Source: Spiroplasma sp. BIUS-1
GTDB taxonomy: Bacteria; Bacillota_I; Bacilli_A; Mycoplasmatales; Mycoplasmataceae
Assembly (NCBI RefSeq): GCF_010365805.1
Contig: NZ_CP048386.1
Span: forward strand, 186,001 to 250,000
Direction: 5' to 3'
Length of the DNA: 64,000 nt
Positions 34,127 to 43,223 of the stretch are shown here, one piece after another; position 1 is the first letter of the stretch, and each line of letters opens with the position of its first letter. A model generated the notes under the pieces. It saw only the letters and a list, made by a program, of their open reading frames with translations. It was not told where the DNA came from and ran no database searches. Made by a program: the position numbers and the translations under genes.

Positions 34127-35980
34127 ATGAACGATAAAAGCGTACATTTAACTAATGAAAAAAAGTTAAAGACAAAAAGAATGAAAAGTTCGGACAATGG
34201 TAGCAGTAGTTGAAGTAAATTTTTAACAATGCTTCAAGAGCTTGGAAAAACTCTACAGTTTCCAATCGCTGTGTTACCGTTTGCTGCTATTTTAAATAGG
34301 TTTGGAGCTCTGGGTATTCAATTTTCAACAGATTCTGCTGGTGAAATTACAAATCAAGTAGGATATTGAATATCTTTAATAATTCAAAAACCCGGTGCTA
34401 TACCATTTGATAATCTTGCCTTATTATTTGCGATAGGTTGTGCTTTTGGTTTAGCGAAAGATCATCGAGGAGAAGTCGCCTTGGTAGCTGTGATATTTTA
34501 TTTATCGCTTGCTGCATTAACAAGTGAAGGAACTCTTCCAAGTATGATTTATGGGAATGTTTTGACTCAAAAACAAGAAGCGGTATCTTGGGTTGACCCA
34601 ATAAATAACACAACTCACTGAAGTCAAGGCGGAAGTGGATTATGGTCCCAGTTACTTTATGTTGTTACAAAATCACAGTATAAACAAGGAGCTTCTGCTG
34701 TTCCAGGGTTGGTAGATGGAGCTACATATATTACTGGAGCTACTTATGTTTTAAATATAGGGGTTTTAGGAGGAATAGTTGCAGGATGTATGTCAGCATA
34801 CTTCTACAATAGATTAAAAGATATTAAATTGCCTCCTGCATTATCATTTTTTGGGGGTAGAAGATTTGTCCCTATGGTTGCCTTAGCTGCAGCTATACCA
34901 ACGGCTTTTGCATTTGCAATAGTATGACCTTGAATACAATTAGGATTAATTAAATTCGGAACAGCAGTTGCTGATCCAACAAATCCTGCAGTTGCTATTC
35001 CAGGAACTACTGTATATGCAATATTAAACAGACTATTATTACCATTTGGTTTACACCAAATTATGAATACATTCTTCTGATTCCAAATGCCTGTGACAGG
35101 TACTCCAATAGAAGTGATAACTGGAGCGCCAATCGGCTCAGGAGAAATAATTGTAAATGGTGATATTAATGCATTTACTAAGGGATTAAATACAGCTGGT
35201 TTATTCCAATCAGGTTTCTTCCCAATTATGATGGGTGGATTACCAATGGCTGCTGTAGCTATGATTATGACAGCAGATAGAGAAAATAGAAAAGAAATGG
35301 CAGGATTCCTTGGGGGAGTTGCTGGTGTTTCATTCTTGTCAGGAATTACTGAACCTTTAGAATTCTCATTTGTATTTATTGCACCTGTTTTATTAGGTAT
35401 TCACGCAGGATTAACAGGTTTATTTATGGCAATAACAACTTCTATGAGAATTCAAATAGGATTCGGATTTAGTGCTGGATTTATTGACTATGCAATATCA
35501 TTTGCACAATCATGAGGATTAGCAAATCAAGCAAGTAATAGTGGATTTCAAACAGCAATTGCAAATCCGTTATGAATATTAGTATTGTCTGCAGCTGCAG
35601 GAGCAACATACTTCTTCGTATTCTACTTCACAATTAAAAAAATGAATCTAGCAACACCAGGAAGAAATGTTGACGGAACAACATTATCAACAGCAAGTAA
35701 ATCATCTACAAAAAAAGAATCTTCACAAAAAGGAGACAGATATGATGAGATGGCTTCAAAAATAGTAGAAGCTATTGGTAAAGATAACTTTGTAAGTATT
35801 GATAATTGCGCAACTAGATTAAGACTTGTGCTTAAAGATAATGCCATTATAGATGATGCACTAATTAAATCATCAGGAACTTATGGTATAAAACGTTTAG
35901 GAACTGAAAGTTTGCAAATAGTTGTAGGACCTGATGTTGAACATGCTGCTAATGCACTTAAAAAATTATTAAATAAATAA
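34127..35980 (+). CDS. PTS glucose/N-acetylglucosamine-type IICB
   Basis: A 617-residue two-domain permease. The IIC part (about residues 35-510; LQFPIAVLPFAAILNRFG, NRLLLPFGLHQIMNTFFWF, the GITEPLEF sugar-site motif) precedes a IIB domain with Cys561 in DNCATRLRL. IIC-IIB order fits glucose or GlcNAc carriers rather than the IIB-IIC maltose or MurNAc carriers. No IIA domain is attached, so a separate glucose-type IIA is needed. Two rare TGG codons occur (34589, 34643). GGAAAAC lies before the ATG. Confidence 0.93.
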
Positions 35981-35989
35981 AGTAAATAT

Positions 35990-36022
35990 TAAAAAAAGAA
36001 ATGTTTACATTTCTTTTTTTTT
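35990..36022 (+). terminator. Terminator after PTS IICB
   Basis: AAAAAAGAAATGT pairs with ACATTTCTTTTTT; the next ribosome site (GGAGG) follows at once. Confidence 0.85.
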
Positions 36023-36032
36023 GGAGGTAAAT

Positions 36033-36242
36033 ATGGCTTTTAATTTTGAAAAAGATACAGATTGAATATTTACTTTTTGTAAGAGCTGTTGAGATTTTAA
36101 AAAGTTTGTTTTTTCAAAAAGTATAAATTTTGAGACAAAAGATTCTTACAAAGGTATATGTGTTGAATGTAAAAAAGAGCAAAGAATAAATTTAAAGGAG
36201 GCTAGAGATTATTATGATCATTTAAATGATCATAATAATTAA
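36033..36242 (+). CDS. Small CxxC-CxxC zinc-ribbon protein
   Basis: A 69-residue protein. Cys16-x2-Cys19 and Cys43-x2-Cys46 are spaced as in zinc ribbons. The C-terminus is Asp/His/Asn-rich (DYYDHLNDHNN). It has no membrane segment. GGAGG lies 7 bases before the ATG. It ends 6 bases before a membrane protein that also has a Cys pair, so the two are likely a unit. Function unknown. Confidence 0.75.
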
Positions 36243-36248
36243 TTGGTT

Positions 36249-36926
36249 ATGGACAAATTTCCTTGATGAGTAATCCTGATAATAATTTTTGTTCTTCTTA
36301 TCCTTTATTTTGTCATTCCTTGAAACAAAATAAGATCAAAGTTTAAAGAAAAATCGGATTTAATAAATGAACCTAAAGAATATATTGATTCTGAAATCGA
36401 CAAAAAAATAACAAAAGCTGTAGAAAACCCAAATAATAAACCAATGCTTGGTATTTATAATTGATTTGGTAAAAAAGAAGCTTTGAGATTAAAAACAATA
36501 GTTTATGTACAACCTGAAGAAGATAGTTGTGATCTTTGTATCCCTTTCGAAAATCAAATTTTATCTTTAGAACAATATGACAATCAGTATATAACCATGA
36601 GTGAAGCTATATCAAAAGGCTATCATCATATTGGTTGTAAGCATATTGATATTGACTATTTTCCAGGCACTACAAAAATACCAGAGAAAAAAATCAGTTC
36701 AGAAGAGCAAGTCAAAAAACACAAACAGGTGTTGTCTCTGTATAAATTAGAAAATGATATAAGAAATTTAAAATATGAATTTGATAATGTAAAATCTTCA
36801 GATTCTTTAAATAAAAAAATAATTGAAAAAGAATTTGAGATCATAGATTACTGTTTAAAAAACAAATTGCAAAGGAACGTTGAAAGAGAAAATCCTAACA
36901 TATCTGATTTGAAAAAGTTTAGATAA
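36249..36926 (+). CDS. Membrane-anchored protein with a phage minor-capsid-like Cys/His domain
   Basis: A 225-residue protein. One hydrophobic helix (about 4-25) anchors it. The central part has Cys94-x2-Cys97 (EDSCDLCIPFENQILSL), then TMSEAISKGYHHIGCKH (His127, Cys130, His132) and YFPG. This order closely recalls the C-terminal domain of phage minor capsid proteins (CxxC...H.xCRH...PYxPG). No other phage gene is near, so it looks domesticated. A coiled segment follows (about 160-205). Function unknown; identification rests on motif spacing only. Confidence 0.65.
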
Positions 36927-36959
36927 TTAATTAAAAAAAAGTGATTTTTTTAAAAAATA

Positions 36960-36970
36960 TATAATATAAT
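36960..36970 (+). promoter_or_regulatory. -10 boxes of infC-rpmI-rplT
   Basis: Two overlapping TATAAT boxes (36960-36965 and 36965-36970) just before the leader RNA. Confidence 0.6.
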
Positions 36971-36977
36971 AATTAAG

Positions 36978-37107
36978 GTTTAAAGAAAGAAGCGCACAGC
37001 TCACCGTAATTTGTAAAGAAACGGTAAAAACTTATTTATTATTCGTATATAAAATAAATAAATTTTAAGTGTGCTCCTGATCTTTTAACGGCACACTTTT
37101 TATTTTG
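36978..37107 (+). ncRNA. L20-type leader with attenuator upstream of infC
   Basis: A structured leader of about 130 bases precedes infC-rpmI-rplT, the operon controlled by ribosomal protein L20 in Firmicutes. A terminator forms from AAGTGTGC (37067-37074) and GCACACTT (37091-37098), followed by T. GCGCAC (36992-36997) can instead pair with GTGTGC (37069-37074, one G-U pair), which would break the terminator. A small ACCGT/ACGGT hairpin lies between. L20 binding would be expected to favour termination; the switch is inferred from pairing. Confidence 0.8.
37067..37107 (+). terminator. Leader attenuator terminator of infC
   Basis: 8-bp stem with GC pairs, a 16-base loop, and a T-rich tail, ending just before the infC ribosome site. 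Confidence 0.8.
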
Positions 37108-37115
37108 GAGGAAAA

Positions 37116-37646
37116 ATGGCAGACAATAAAAATATAAAAACAGATTTTGTAAACAGAGAAATTAGAGCTAAACAAGTTTTAATTATCAATGATGATGGTA
37201 CTAAAAATGGACCACTTAACAAATTTGAAGCTTTAAAATTAGCAGAAGAAGCAGGTTTAGATCTACTTCAAGTGGGTATGCAAGATAATGCTACAGCTAT
37301 TGCTAAAATCTTGGACTACGGTAAGTTTAAATATGAACAAAAACGTAAACAAAAAGAAAATAAGAAAAATCAAGTTAAAGTAGAAAACAAAGAAATTCGT
37401 TTAACTGTCGGTATTGGTGAACATGATATGGACACTAAAGCTAGAAAAGCAAGAGAATTCTTAGAAGCTGGAGATAGAGTTAAAGTATCATTAAAATTCA
37501 AGGGTAGAGAAATAACTTTCCAAGAATTTGGAAAAGAAACATTAGATAGATTTTTTACAAAAATTGAAGATGTTGCAAAAATCGAAAAAGAAGCCAAACT
37601 AAATACAAGATTCTTAGATATGTATGTAGTGCCAAAAAAAGGTTAA
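37116..37646 (+). CDS. infC: Translation initiation factor IF-3
   Basis: Keeps 30S subunits free and checks start codons. The 176-residue product has the N-domain ([19 protein letters not shown]), the linker ([19 protein letters not shown]) and the C-domain ([21 protein letters not shown]). It starts with ATG rather than the rare AUU used in many bacteria, so IF-3 self-control through the start codon is not expected. GGAGG precedes it. First gene of infC-rpmI-rplT. Confidence 0.97.
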   Translation: MADNKNIKTDFVNREIRAKQVLIINDDGTKNGPLNKFEALKLAEEAGLDLLQVGMQDNATAIAKILDYGKFKYEQKRKQKENKKNQVKVENKEIRLTVGIGEHDMDTKARKAREFLEAGDRVKVSLKFKGREITFQEFGKETLDRFFTKIEDVAKIEKEAKLNTRFLDMYVVPKKG

Positions 37647-37665
37647 TTATAGGAGGAGAGAATTT

Positions 37666-37860
37666 ATGCCAAAAATGAAGACAAAAAGCTCTTTAGCAAA
37701 AAGAGTTAAGAAAAATGGTGCAGGTAAGTTAAAAAGAGGTAAAGCTTATAGATCTCACTTAGCACAAAATAAATCAACAAAACAAAAAAGACATCTTAAA
37801 AAAGCAACTTTCGTCTCAGCTGGAGATATGAAACGTCTAAAAGGATTATTACAAAACTAA
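37666..37860 (+). CDS. rpmI: Ribosomal protein L35 (bL35)
   Basis: A 64-residue basic protein, usual length: [20 protein letters not shown] start and KRLKGLL end. Large-subunit protein. AGGAGG precedes the ATG, between infC and rplT as in most Firmicutes. Confidence 0.97.
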   Translation: MPKMKTKSSLAKRVKKNGAGKLKRGKAYRSHLAQNKSTKQKRHLKKATFVSAGDMKRLKGLLQN

Positions 37861-37878
37861 AATAGGAGGTAGAACAAT

Positions 37879-38244
37879 ATGGCAAGAGTAAAATTTGGTA
37901 AAGTAACTAGAGCAAGAAGAAAACGTTGAATTAAAAGAGCAAAAGGTTACTACGGAACAAAAAAAGCAAACTATAAAAAGGCTCATGAACAAGTTGTACG
38001 TTCTATGGCTTATGCTTTTGTTGGACGTAAACTTAAAAAACGTGACTTTAGAAAATTATGAATTATTCGTATAAACGCAGCAGTTAGACCATTAGGATTA
38101 AGTTATTCTAAATTCATGAATGGTTTAAAAATTGCAGGAATTGATATTAACAGAAAAATGTTATCTGAATTAGCAATTCACGAACCAAAACAATTTGAAG
38201 CAATAGTAGCTTCATCTAAAAAAGCTTTAGATTCTAAAAAATAA
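37879..38244 (+). CDS. rplT: Ribosomal protein L20 (bL20)
   Basis: A 121-residue 23S rRNA-binding assembly protein: [25 protein letters not shown]-type start, [22 protein letters not shown] and the RNA-binding end. TGA encodes both conserved Trp. AGGAGG lies 10 bases before the ATG. L20 is the expected repressor of this operon through the leader at 36978-37107. Confidence 0.97.
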
Positions 38245-38247
38245 TAC

Positions 38248-38272
38248 AAATGAGCGACAAGCTCATTTTTTT
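38248..38272 (+). terminator. Terminator after rplT
   Basis: AAATGAGC (38248-38255) and GCTCATTT (38261-38268), then T. Confidence 0.85.
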
Positions 38273-38314
38273 ATTTATGTTAAAATCTTTCTATATTTAT
38301 ATGAGGTATAAAAC

Positions 38315-38635
38315 ATGGCTAAAATTTTAGATAATAACGAAATAGAATTCTCAAAAGATGACTTATTGGCTGCTTGAGAAAATTCGCCAATATTAATTAA
38401 CAAAGAACCAGAATCATTTAGAATGTGTTTCATTTGCAAATTCTATATGATTAAAGAGAATTTTGAAAAGGGAGATTTAGCTTGAATTTGTGAATTTATT
38501 GATCTAAAACATTTTAATTTAGATTCTTCAAATATGATAGCTATACATCCTGGTTGTAGAGAATTGAGACACAAAGATGACTGCTCTAAAATTGTAAAAA
38601 AGATAAAATCATCACAGTGAAGTGCTTCAGAATAA
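38315..38635 (+). CDS. Cys-rich small hypothetical protein
   Basis: A 106-residue protein with Cys38-x2-Cys41, Cys59, His78-x2-Cys81 and Cys90, a pattern that could bind one or two metal ions. No membrane segment or known family. ATGAGGTAT provides a modest ribosome site before the ATG. It lies alone between the rplT terminator and the convergent trpS. Confidence 0.7.
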
Positions 38636-38662
38636 AAAAAGAGGTTTAAAACCTCTTTTATT
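38634..38662. terminator. Bidirectional terminator between the Cys-rich gene and trpS
   Basis: AAAAGAGGTTT pairs with AAACCTCTTTT; the trpS stop overlaps its right arm. Confidence 0.8.
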
Positions 38663-39671
38663 TTCTTTTATAGTTAACTCCAGTTAAATTTTGTACTTTT
38701 GTAAGTTTTTTTCTAGCTATTTTACGAGCTTTTTCGGCTCCTTTTTCTAATCACTCATCTACTAAATCAGAATTACTTAGTTCTTTAAATTTAGTTTGAA
38801 TTTTTTCTAATAATTCAACAACCACTTCACTTACATTTTCTTTTAAGAATCCATAATCCTTACCTTCAAAGAATTTTTCTGTTTCTTCAATAGTAATATT
38901 TTTAAGTGCTGAATATATTGTTAATAGATTACTTACACCAGGTTTATTTTCTGGATCATATTTTATTAAGTTCTCTGAATCGGTAACAGCAGCTTTTATT
39001 TTCTTTTTAACATCTTCAATATCATCTAAAAGAGCTATAAAACTTTTTGGGTTAGCAGCTGATTTAGACATTTTCTTAGATGGATCTTGTAAGTCCATTA
39101 TTTTTGAACCAACTTTTGGAGTGTAATCTCCAGGTATTGTAAACATTTCTCCAAATTTATTGTTCATTCTTTCTGCAATATTTCTAGCTAATTCAATATG
39201 TTGTTTTTGATCTTTTCCAACAGGAACAAATTCTGGATCATATAACAAAATATCTGCAGCCATTAAAACAGGATAAGTTAATAAACCTGTTGGAATAAAT
39301 TCTGTTCCATTTTCTGATTTGACTTTTGTTGATTTATCCTTAAATTGAGTCATTCTTTGTAATTCCCCAATAGTTGTATTACAAGTAAGTATTCAAGCTA
39401 GTTGAGCGTGCTCTAAAACATCACTTTGTACAAAAACTGTTGATTTTTCAGGGTCCATTCCACAAGCAAAATATAGAGTTACCATATTTTTAATATTTTT
39501 TCTAAGTGTTTCTTTTTCAATTGGTGTTGTTATTCCGTGAAGGTTTGCAACAAAAACATACATATCAAACTCTTCTTGAAGTTCTACAAAGTTTTTCATA
39601 GCTCCAATATAGTTACCTAATGTCATTTGACCTGTTGTTGTTATTGCTGATAACATTCTTTTTTTATCCAT
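38658..39671 (-). CDS. trpS: Tryptophanyl-tRNA synthetase
   Basis: Class I synthetase of 337 residues charging tRNA-Trp, including the suppressor-type tRNA that must read UGA in this genome. The HIGH-like motif is TLGNYIGA, and KMSKS is present in DPSKKMSKSAAN. In-frame TGA codons interrupt it near 39354-39392 and near 38751; the true TAA is at 38658. AAGGAG lies 8 bases before the ATG. Confidence 0.96.
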
Positions 39672-39699
39672 ACTTATTACTCCTTGATTTACATTTAAT

Positions 39700-39705
39700 A
39701 TTATA
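39700..39705 (-). promoter_or_regulatory. -10 box of trpS
   Basis: TGTATAAT on the minus strand, an extended -10 box, about 29 bases before the start. Confidence 0.6.
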
Positions 39706-39768
39706 CAATCTTTATATATTTTTCTTTTAAAAATAAGTAAAATTAATTATAGTTTAGAGGTGGAATAA

Positions 39769-40569
39769 ATGTTTTCATTTAGCATAATTAAAAATGATTA
39801 TGAAACAACACAAGAAGTAGTTTCTAGTTTAAAAGAAAAACTTGAAGTCAGGGGTTGAAAGTATGATGAAATTAACCCTAGTTATGTATTTATTTTTGGT
39901 GGAGATGGAACTTTTTTAAAGGCAGTATCAACATATAAAGAAAATATAACAAATATTGAGTTTGTCCCATTTAAATCTGGAGGAATTGGTTTTTACACAA
40001 ACAAAAATAGGGTAGAAAACATTGATGATACTATTGAATCAATTGAAAATAAAAGCTATAAGTTAAATGATTTTGAGTTATTAGAAATAAAAAGTAGTCA
40101 AAAAAACTTAATAGTTACAAATGAAGTAAAAATATTAAATGAAAAAAATCCACTATATGTAGAAATTTATATAAATGATGAATTTTTAGAAAAATTTCAC
40201 GGAACAGGACTAGTTGTTTCTACTTCTAATGGAAGTAGTGGTTATATGAAATCAGCTGGAGGAGCTATCATATTGTCTAAAGACAGTAGAATATTCCAAC
40301 TCCAAGAACTTGTTCCTGTAAGTACAAACAAATTTAGAACTTTAAATGCTCCTTTAATATTAGATGAAAATCATGTATTAAAATTAAAGTTTGAAAAAAA
40401 GTCAAATGAAATAATGATAATAGATACAGTTGAGTATCCTGTTGAAGACTTAGAAATAGAGATAAAATCTTCAAAAAACAAAATAAAGGTTGTAACCGAT
40501 CATAAAGCTGCAAGTAAAATTGAAATATTGAGAGATATTTTTGTTAAAGACAAGGAAGTTATAAAATAG
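39769..40569 (+). CDS. nadK: NAD kinase
   Basis: Makes NADP from NAD with ATP or polyphosphate. The 266-residue product has the GGDGTFLKA motif (catalytic Asp), the conserved NEV helix start, and TGLVVSTSNGSSGYMKSAGGA, a variant of the usual STPTGSTAYxxSAGG. GAGGTGG precedes the ATG. The TAG overlaps the GTG of the next gene by one base. Confidence 0.92.
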
Positions 40570-40928
40570 TGAATACAATAGTTTATATTCTTTTGGCAAT
40601 AGCTTTTACGGTTTGTTTTATCTCTCTGTTTGCATATTTTTCTATAACAAAAATTATAAAAAATAAAAAAGATAAATATGGAATTGACAGTATTGAAAGA
40701 AGTTCGACAATTTATAACAAAATATTGATAGAAATTGGAACAATAGAAAATGTTGACTCTATAAAGGAAAATAGAATTTTAGTTCTTTCTTCACAACTTG
40801 TTAATATAGAAAATTTGAAAAACTTAAAAATAAAAGCTGAAATAGAAGGAAATGAAGTTGGTTTAACTTCTAAAGAATTCTCCATAAAGTTATTTATGAA
40901 AAGGTTAGAAAATGATTTAAAAAAATAA
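40569..40928 (+). CDS. Small membrane-anchored hypothetical protein
   Basis: A 119-residue protein starting with GTG at the last base of the nadK stop. One hydrophobic helix (about 3-26) and a basic cytoplasmic domain; no family recognised. The tight overlap makes translation from this GTG likely and ties it to nadK. Confidence 0.65.
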   Translation: MNTIVYILLAIAFTVCFISLFAYFSITKIIKNKKDKYGIDSIERSSTIYNKILIEIGTIENVDSIKENRILVLSSQLVNIENLKNLKIKAEIEGNEVGLTSKEFSIKLFMKRLENDLKK

Positions 40929-40952
40929 GATAATGATTATCTTATTTTTTTA
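40920..40952. terminator. Bidirectional terminator between convergent genes
   Basis: AAAATAAGATAA and TTATCTTATTTT around a 3-base loop; both stop codons overlap it. Confidence 0.8.
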
Positions 40953-41239
40953 TTATAGTTATAAATTCCTCCCTGAAGAGTTCTTGCATCATAACCAAGT
41001 TGTCTTAAAAAACTAGCTACTTGTCCGCTTCGATTACCAGCATTGCATACTGTTACTATTGGTTTGTTGCTTGGGTTATATTCCTCTAGGTATTTTTTGA
41101 AGTCATCTAAAAATTGATCTATATGAATATTTACAGCTCAACTAAAATGGGGTAAAGTTTTAAACTCTGTTCTTGTTCTAACATCCAAAGTAAAATACTT
41201 ATCCTTGTCCAAAGCATATTCTTCAACTGAAATAAACAT
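40937..41239 (-). CDS. Rhodanese-like sulfurtransferase domain protein
   Basis: A 100-residue single rhodanese domain. Cys65 in CNAGNRSGQ is the active-site Cys with the six-residue loop typical of sulfurtransferases; LDVRTRTEF and LQGGIYNY are the flanking signatures. It may carry persulfide sulfur for tRNA thiolation or Fe-S clusters (ispG needs one). AAGGTG precedes the ATG. This gene contains one internal TGA (Trp34). Confidence 0.88.
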
Positions 41240-41334
41240 CACATCACACCTTCTTTCACAAATATTTTAATCTCTTATTTGTGAATAAAACAATCTTTTT
41301 TTATTCAAAAACTTTACTTTAAACATAAATAACT

Positions 41335-41340
41335 TATAAT
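41335..41340 (+). promoter_or_regulatory. -10 box of the RNase J-like gene
   Basis: TATAAT with TTTACT at 41314-41319 (15-base spacer). The 180-base gap between the rhodanese gene and this gene holds no ORF; a GAATAAAA/TTTTATTC hairpin is near 41283. Confidence 0.5.
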
Positions 41341-41419
41341 TAGAGAGTATTTAAATCTGGTTGACGTTTTATTTTAAAAACTAAACAAATAATAAAAACT
41401 AAAGAAATGGAGAAAAAAT

Positions 41420-43135
41420 ATGGCAGATATTAAATTTATGGCCCTAGGTGGTCAAGACGAAAGAGGAAAAAATATTTTTGTTATTAGTGTAAATGATGAC
41501 TTATATATTTTTGATGCAGGAATTAAATTTCCTGAAAGAAGTGTTTTAGGAATTGATGTTATTATTCCTAACTTTGAATACTTAAAAGCTAATGCTAAAA
41601 AAATTAAAGGTATTTTCCTTTCAAACCCAAGTTCAAACAACTCAGGGGCAATTAGTTATATTTTAAGAGAAATTGATGTTCCAGTTTATTGTAATGAATT
41701 AACAACAACAATCTTAAAATACAGAAACATGAAATATAGAATAAAAAATAGAGAAAATAACTTCAAAATAATAAATGATAAAGATATAGTTTCATTTGGT
41801 GATGTAAAAATTGAAGCTTTTAGAACAACTGCTGCATTTCCAGAATCATTTGGTTTTGCAATGCATACAGAAGATGGTGTAATTGTTTATGCTGGAGATT
41901 ACATAATTGATGGAAATGAACAATCATATTTTTCAACAGATATGAACCACTTAAATGAAATTGCTAAAAAAGGAGTTCTTGCATTTATAAGTGATGCAGA
42001 ATATGCTTCAAGAATTGGATATACTGTTCCAAATCATAGAATTGAAAAATTCATAGCAGCTCCAATGAAAGATAAAAAAAGACGTTTAATTTTAGGGATG
42101 TTCGAAGAAGATGTATTTAAGTTATTTGAAATAATCAAGCAAGCCAAAGCAAATGATAGGAAAATAGCTGTTTATGGAAAAACAATCACTAAAGTTGTTG
42201 AATCAAAAGTTATACAAGAAAGTTTACAAATTTCTGAAAAAGATGTTATTTCAATTGAAGATTTCATGAAATCAGAAGATGGAATATTATTGTTAACTGG
42301 AGCAGGGGATCTTTTATACACAAGACTTGCTAAAATAGCTGCAGGAAATGATGATAAAGTTGAATTTACAGAAAACGATACAATAATTCTTGCAACTCCA
42401 CCAGCAGCTGGAGTTGAAAAAAGACATGCTGAAATATTGGATGAACTTGCAAGAACTAATGCTAAATTAGTTTCATTGAGTGATAAAAACATTTGATCAA
42501 TGAGAGCGAGTTATGAAGATATTAAATTAATGACAATAATAATGAAACCCAAATCATTCATACCTATAAAAGGTCTATATAAAGACTTCTTAAATGCTGA
42601 AAGAGCAGCAATTGAAGCTGGTGTAGAAAAGAAAAATATTCAATTAATTAATAATGGTCAGATATTAAAAATATCTGAAGAAGGTAAATTAATAATTGCA
42701 TCAGATTCTATAAAAACAGCTGATGTTTATGTAGATGGTATTGGTGTTGGTGATATTGGGGCGGTTGTTTTAAATGAAAGAAAACAACTTGCAACTGATG
42801 GTGCTGTAATAATTGGTGCCAATGTTAACAATAAAACAAAAGATTTAATTTCATTAATAGATATTCAAATGCGTGGAGTTATTTACATTACTGAAGAAAA
42901 TCCTATTTTTAAATTAATGCAAAAACAAATCATTGATATTTTAGAAAAATATAAAAATGAAGCAAAAACAAATCCTAACGCTTACGACTTAAATGCAATT
43001 AAGAAAGAAATTGTTTCAAGAATTAGAACTACTCTAAAACAAGAAACAGGAAAACAACCAATTGTATTGGTAATAATTAATGAAATTGACGGTACATTCT
43101 TTGAACCGAAAAATAATAGATCAAGAAACTCATAA
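41420..43135 (+). CDS. RNase J paralogue lacking the metal-binding site
   Basis: A 571-residue RNase J family protein (MALGGQDERGKNIFVI, DAGIKFPERSVLGID, beta-CASP and C-terminal domains). The HxHxDH metal motif, expected after GIFL, reads SNPSSNN (residues 68-74), so all its His and Asp are gone. Downstream ligands are also changed (TTAAFPESFG in place of the usual TNHSIPDS; IKGLYKDF in place of VHGEYR), although YAGDY keeps its Asp. It should be inactive as a nuclease and resembles RNase J2 roles: a partner of an active RNase J1 encoded elsewhere. GGAG precedes the ATG. Confidence 0.9.
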
Positions 43136-43155
43136 TAAATTTTGAGTTTTTTTTA
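43126..43155 (+). terminator. Terminator after the RNase J-like gene
   Basis: AACTCA and TGAGTT around the stop codon region, followed by eight T. Confidence 0.75.
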
Positions 43156-43223
43156 ATTGATTAAAAAAAATCTTTAAAATATATTAAAATCATATGGTAA
43201 GGGCAATATACAAAGGTGGAATC

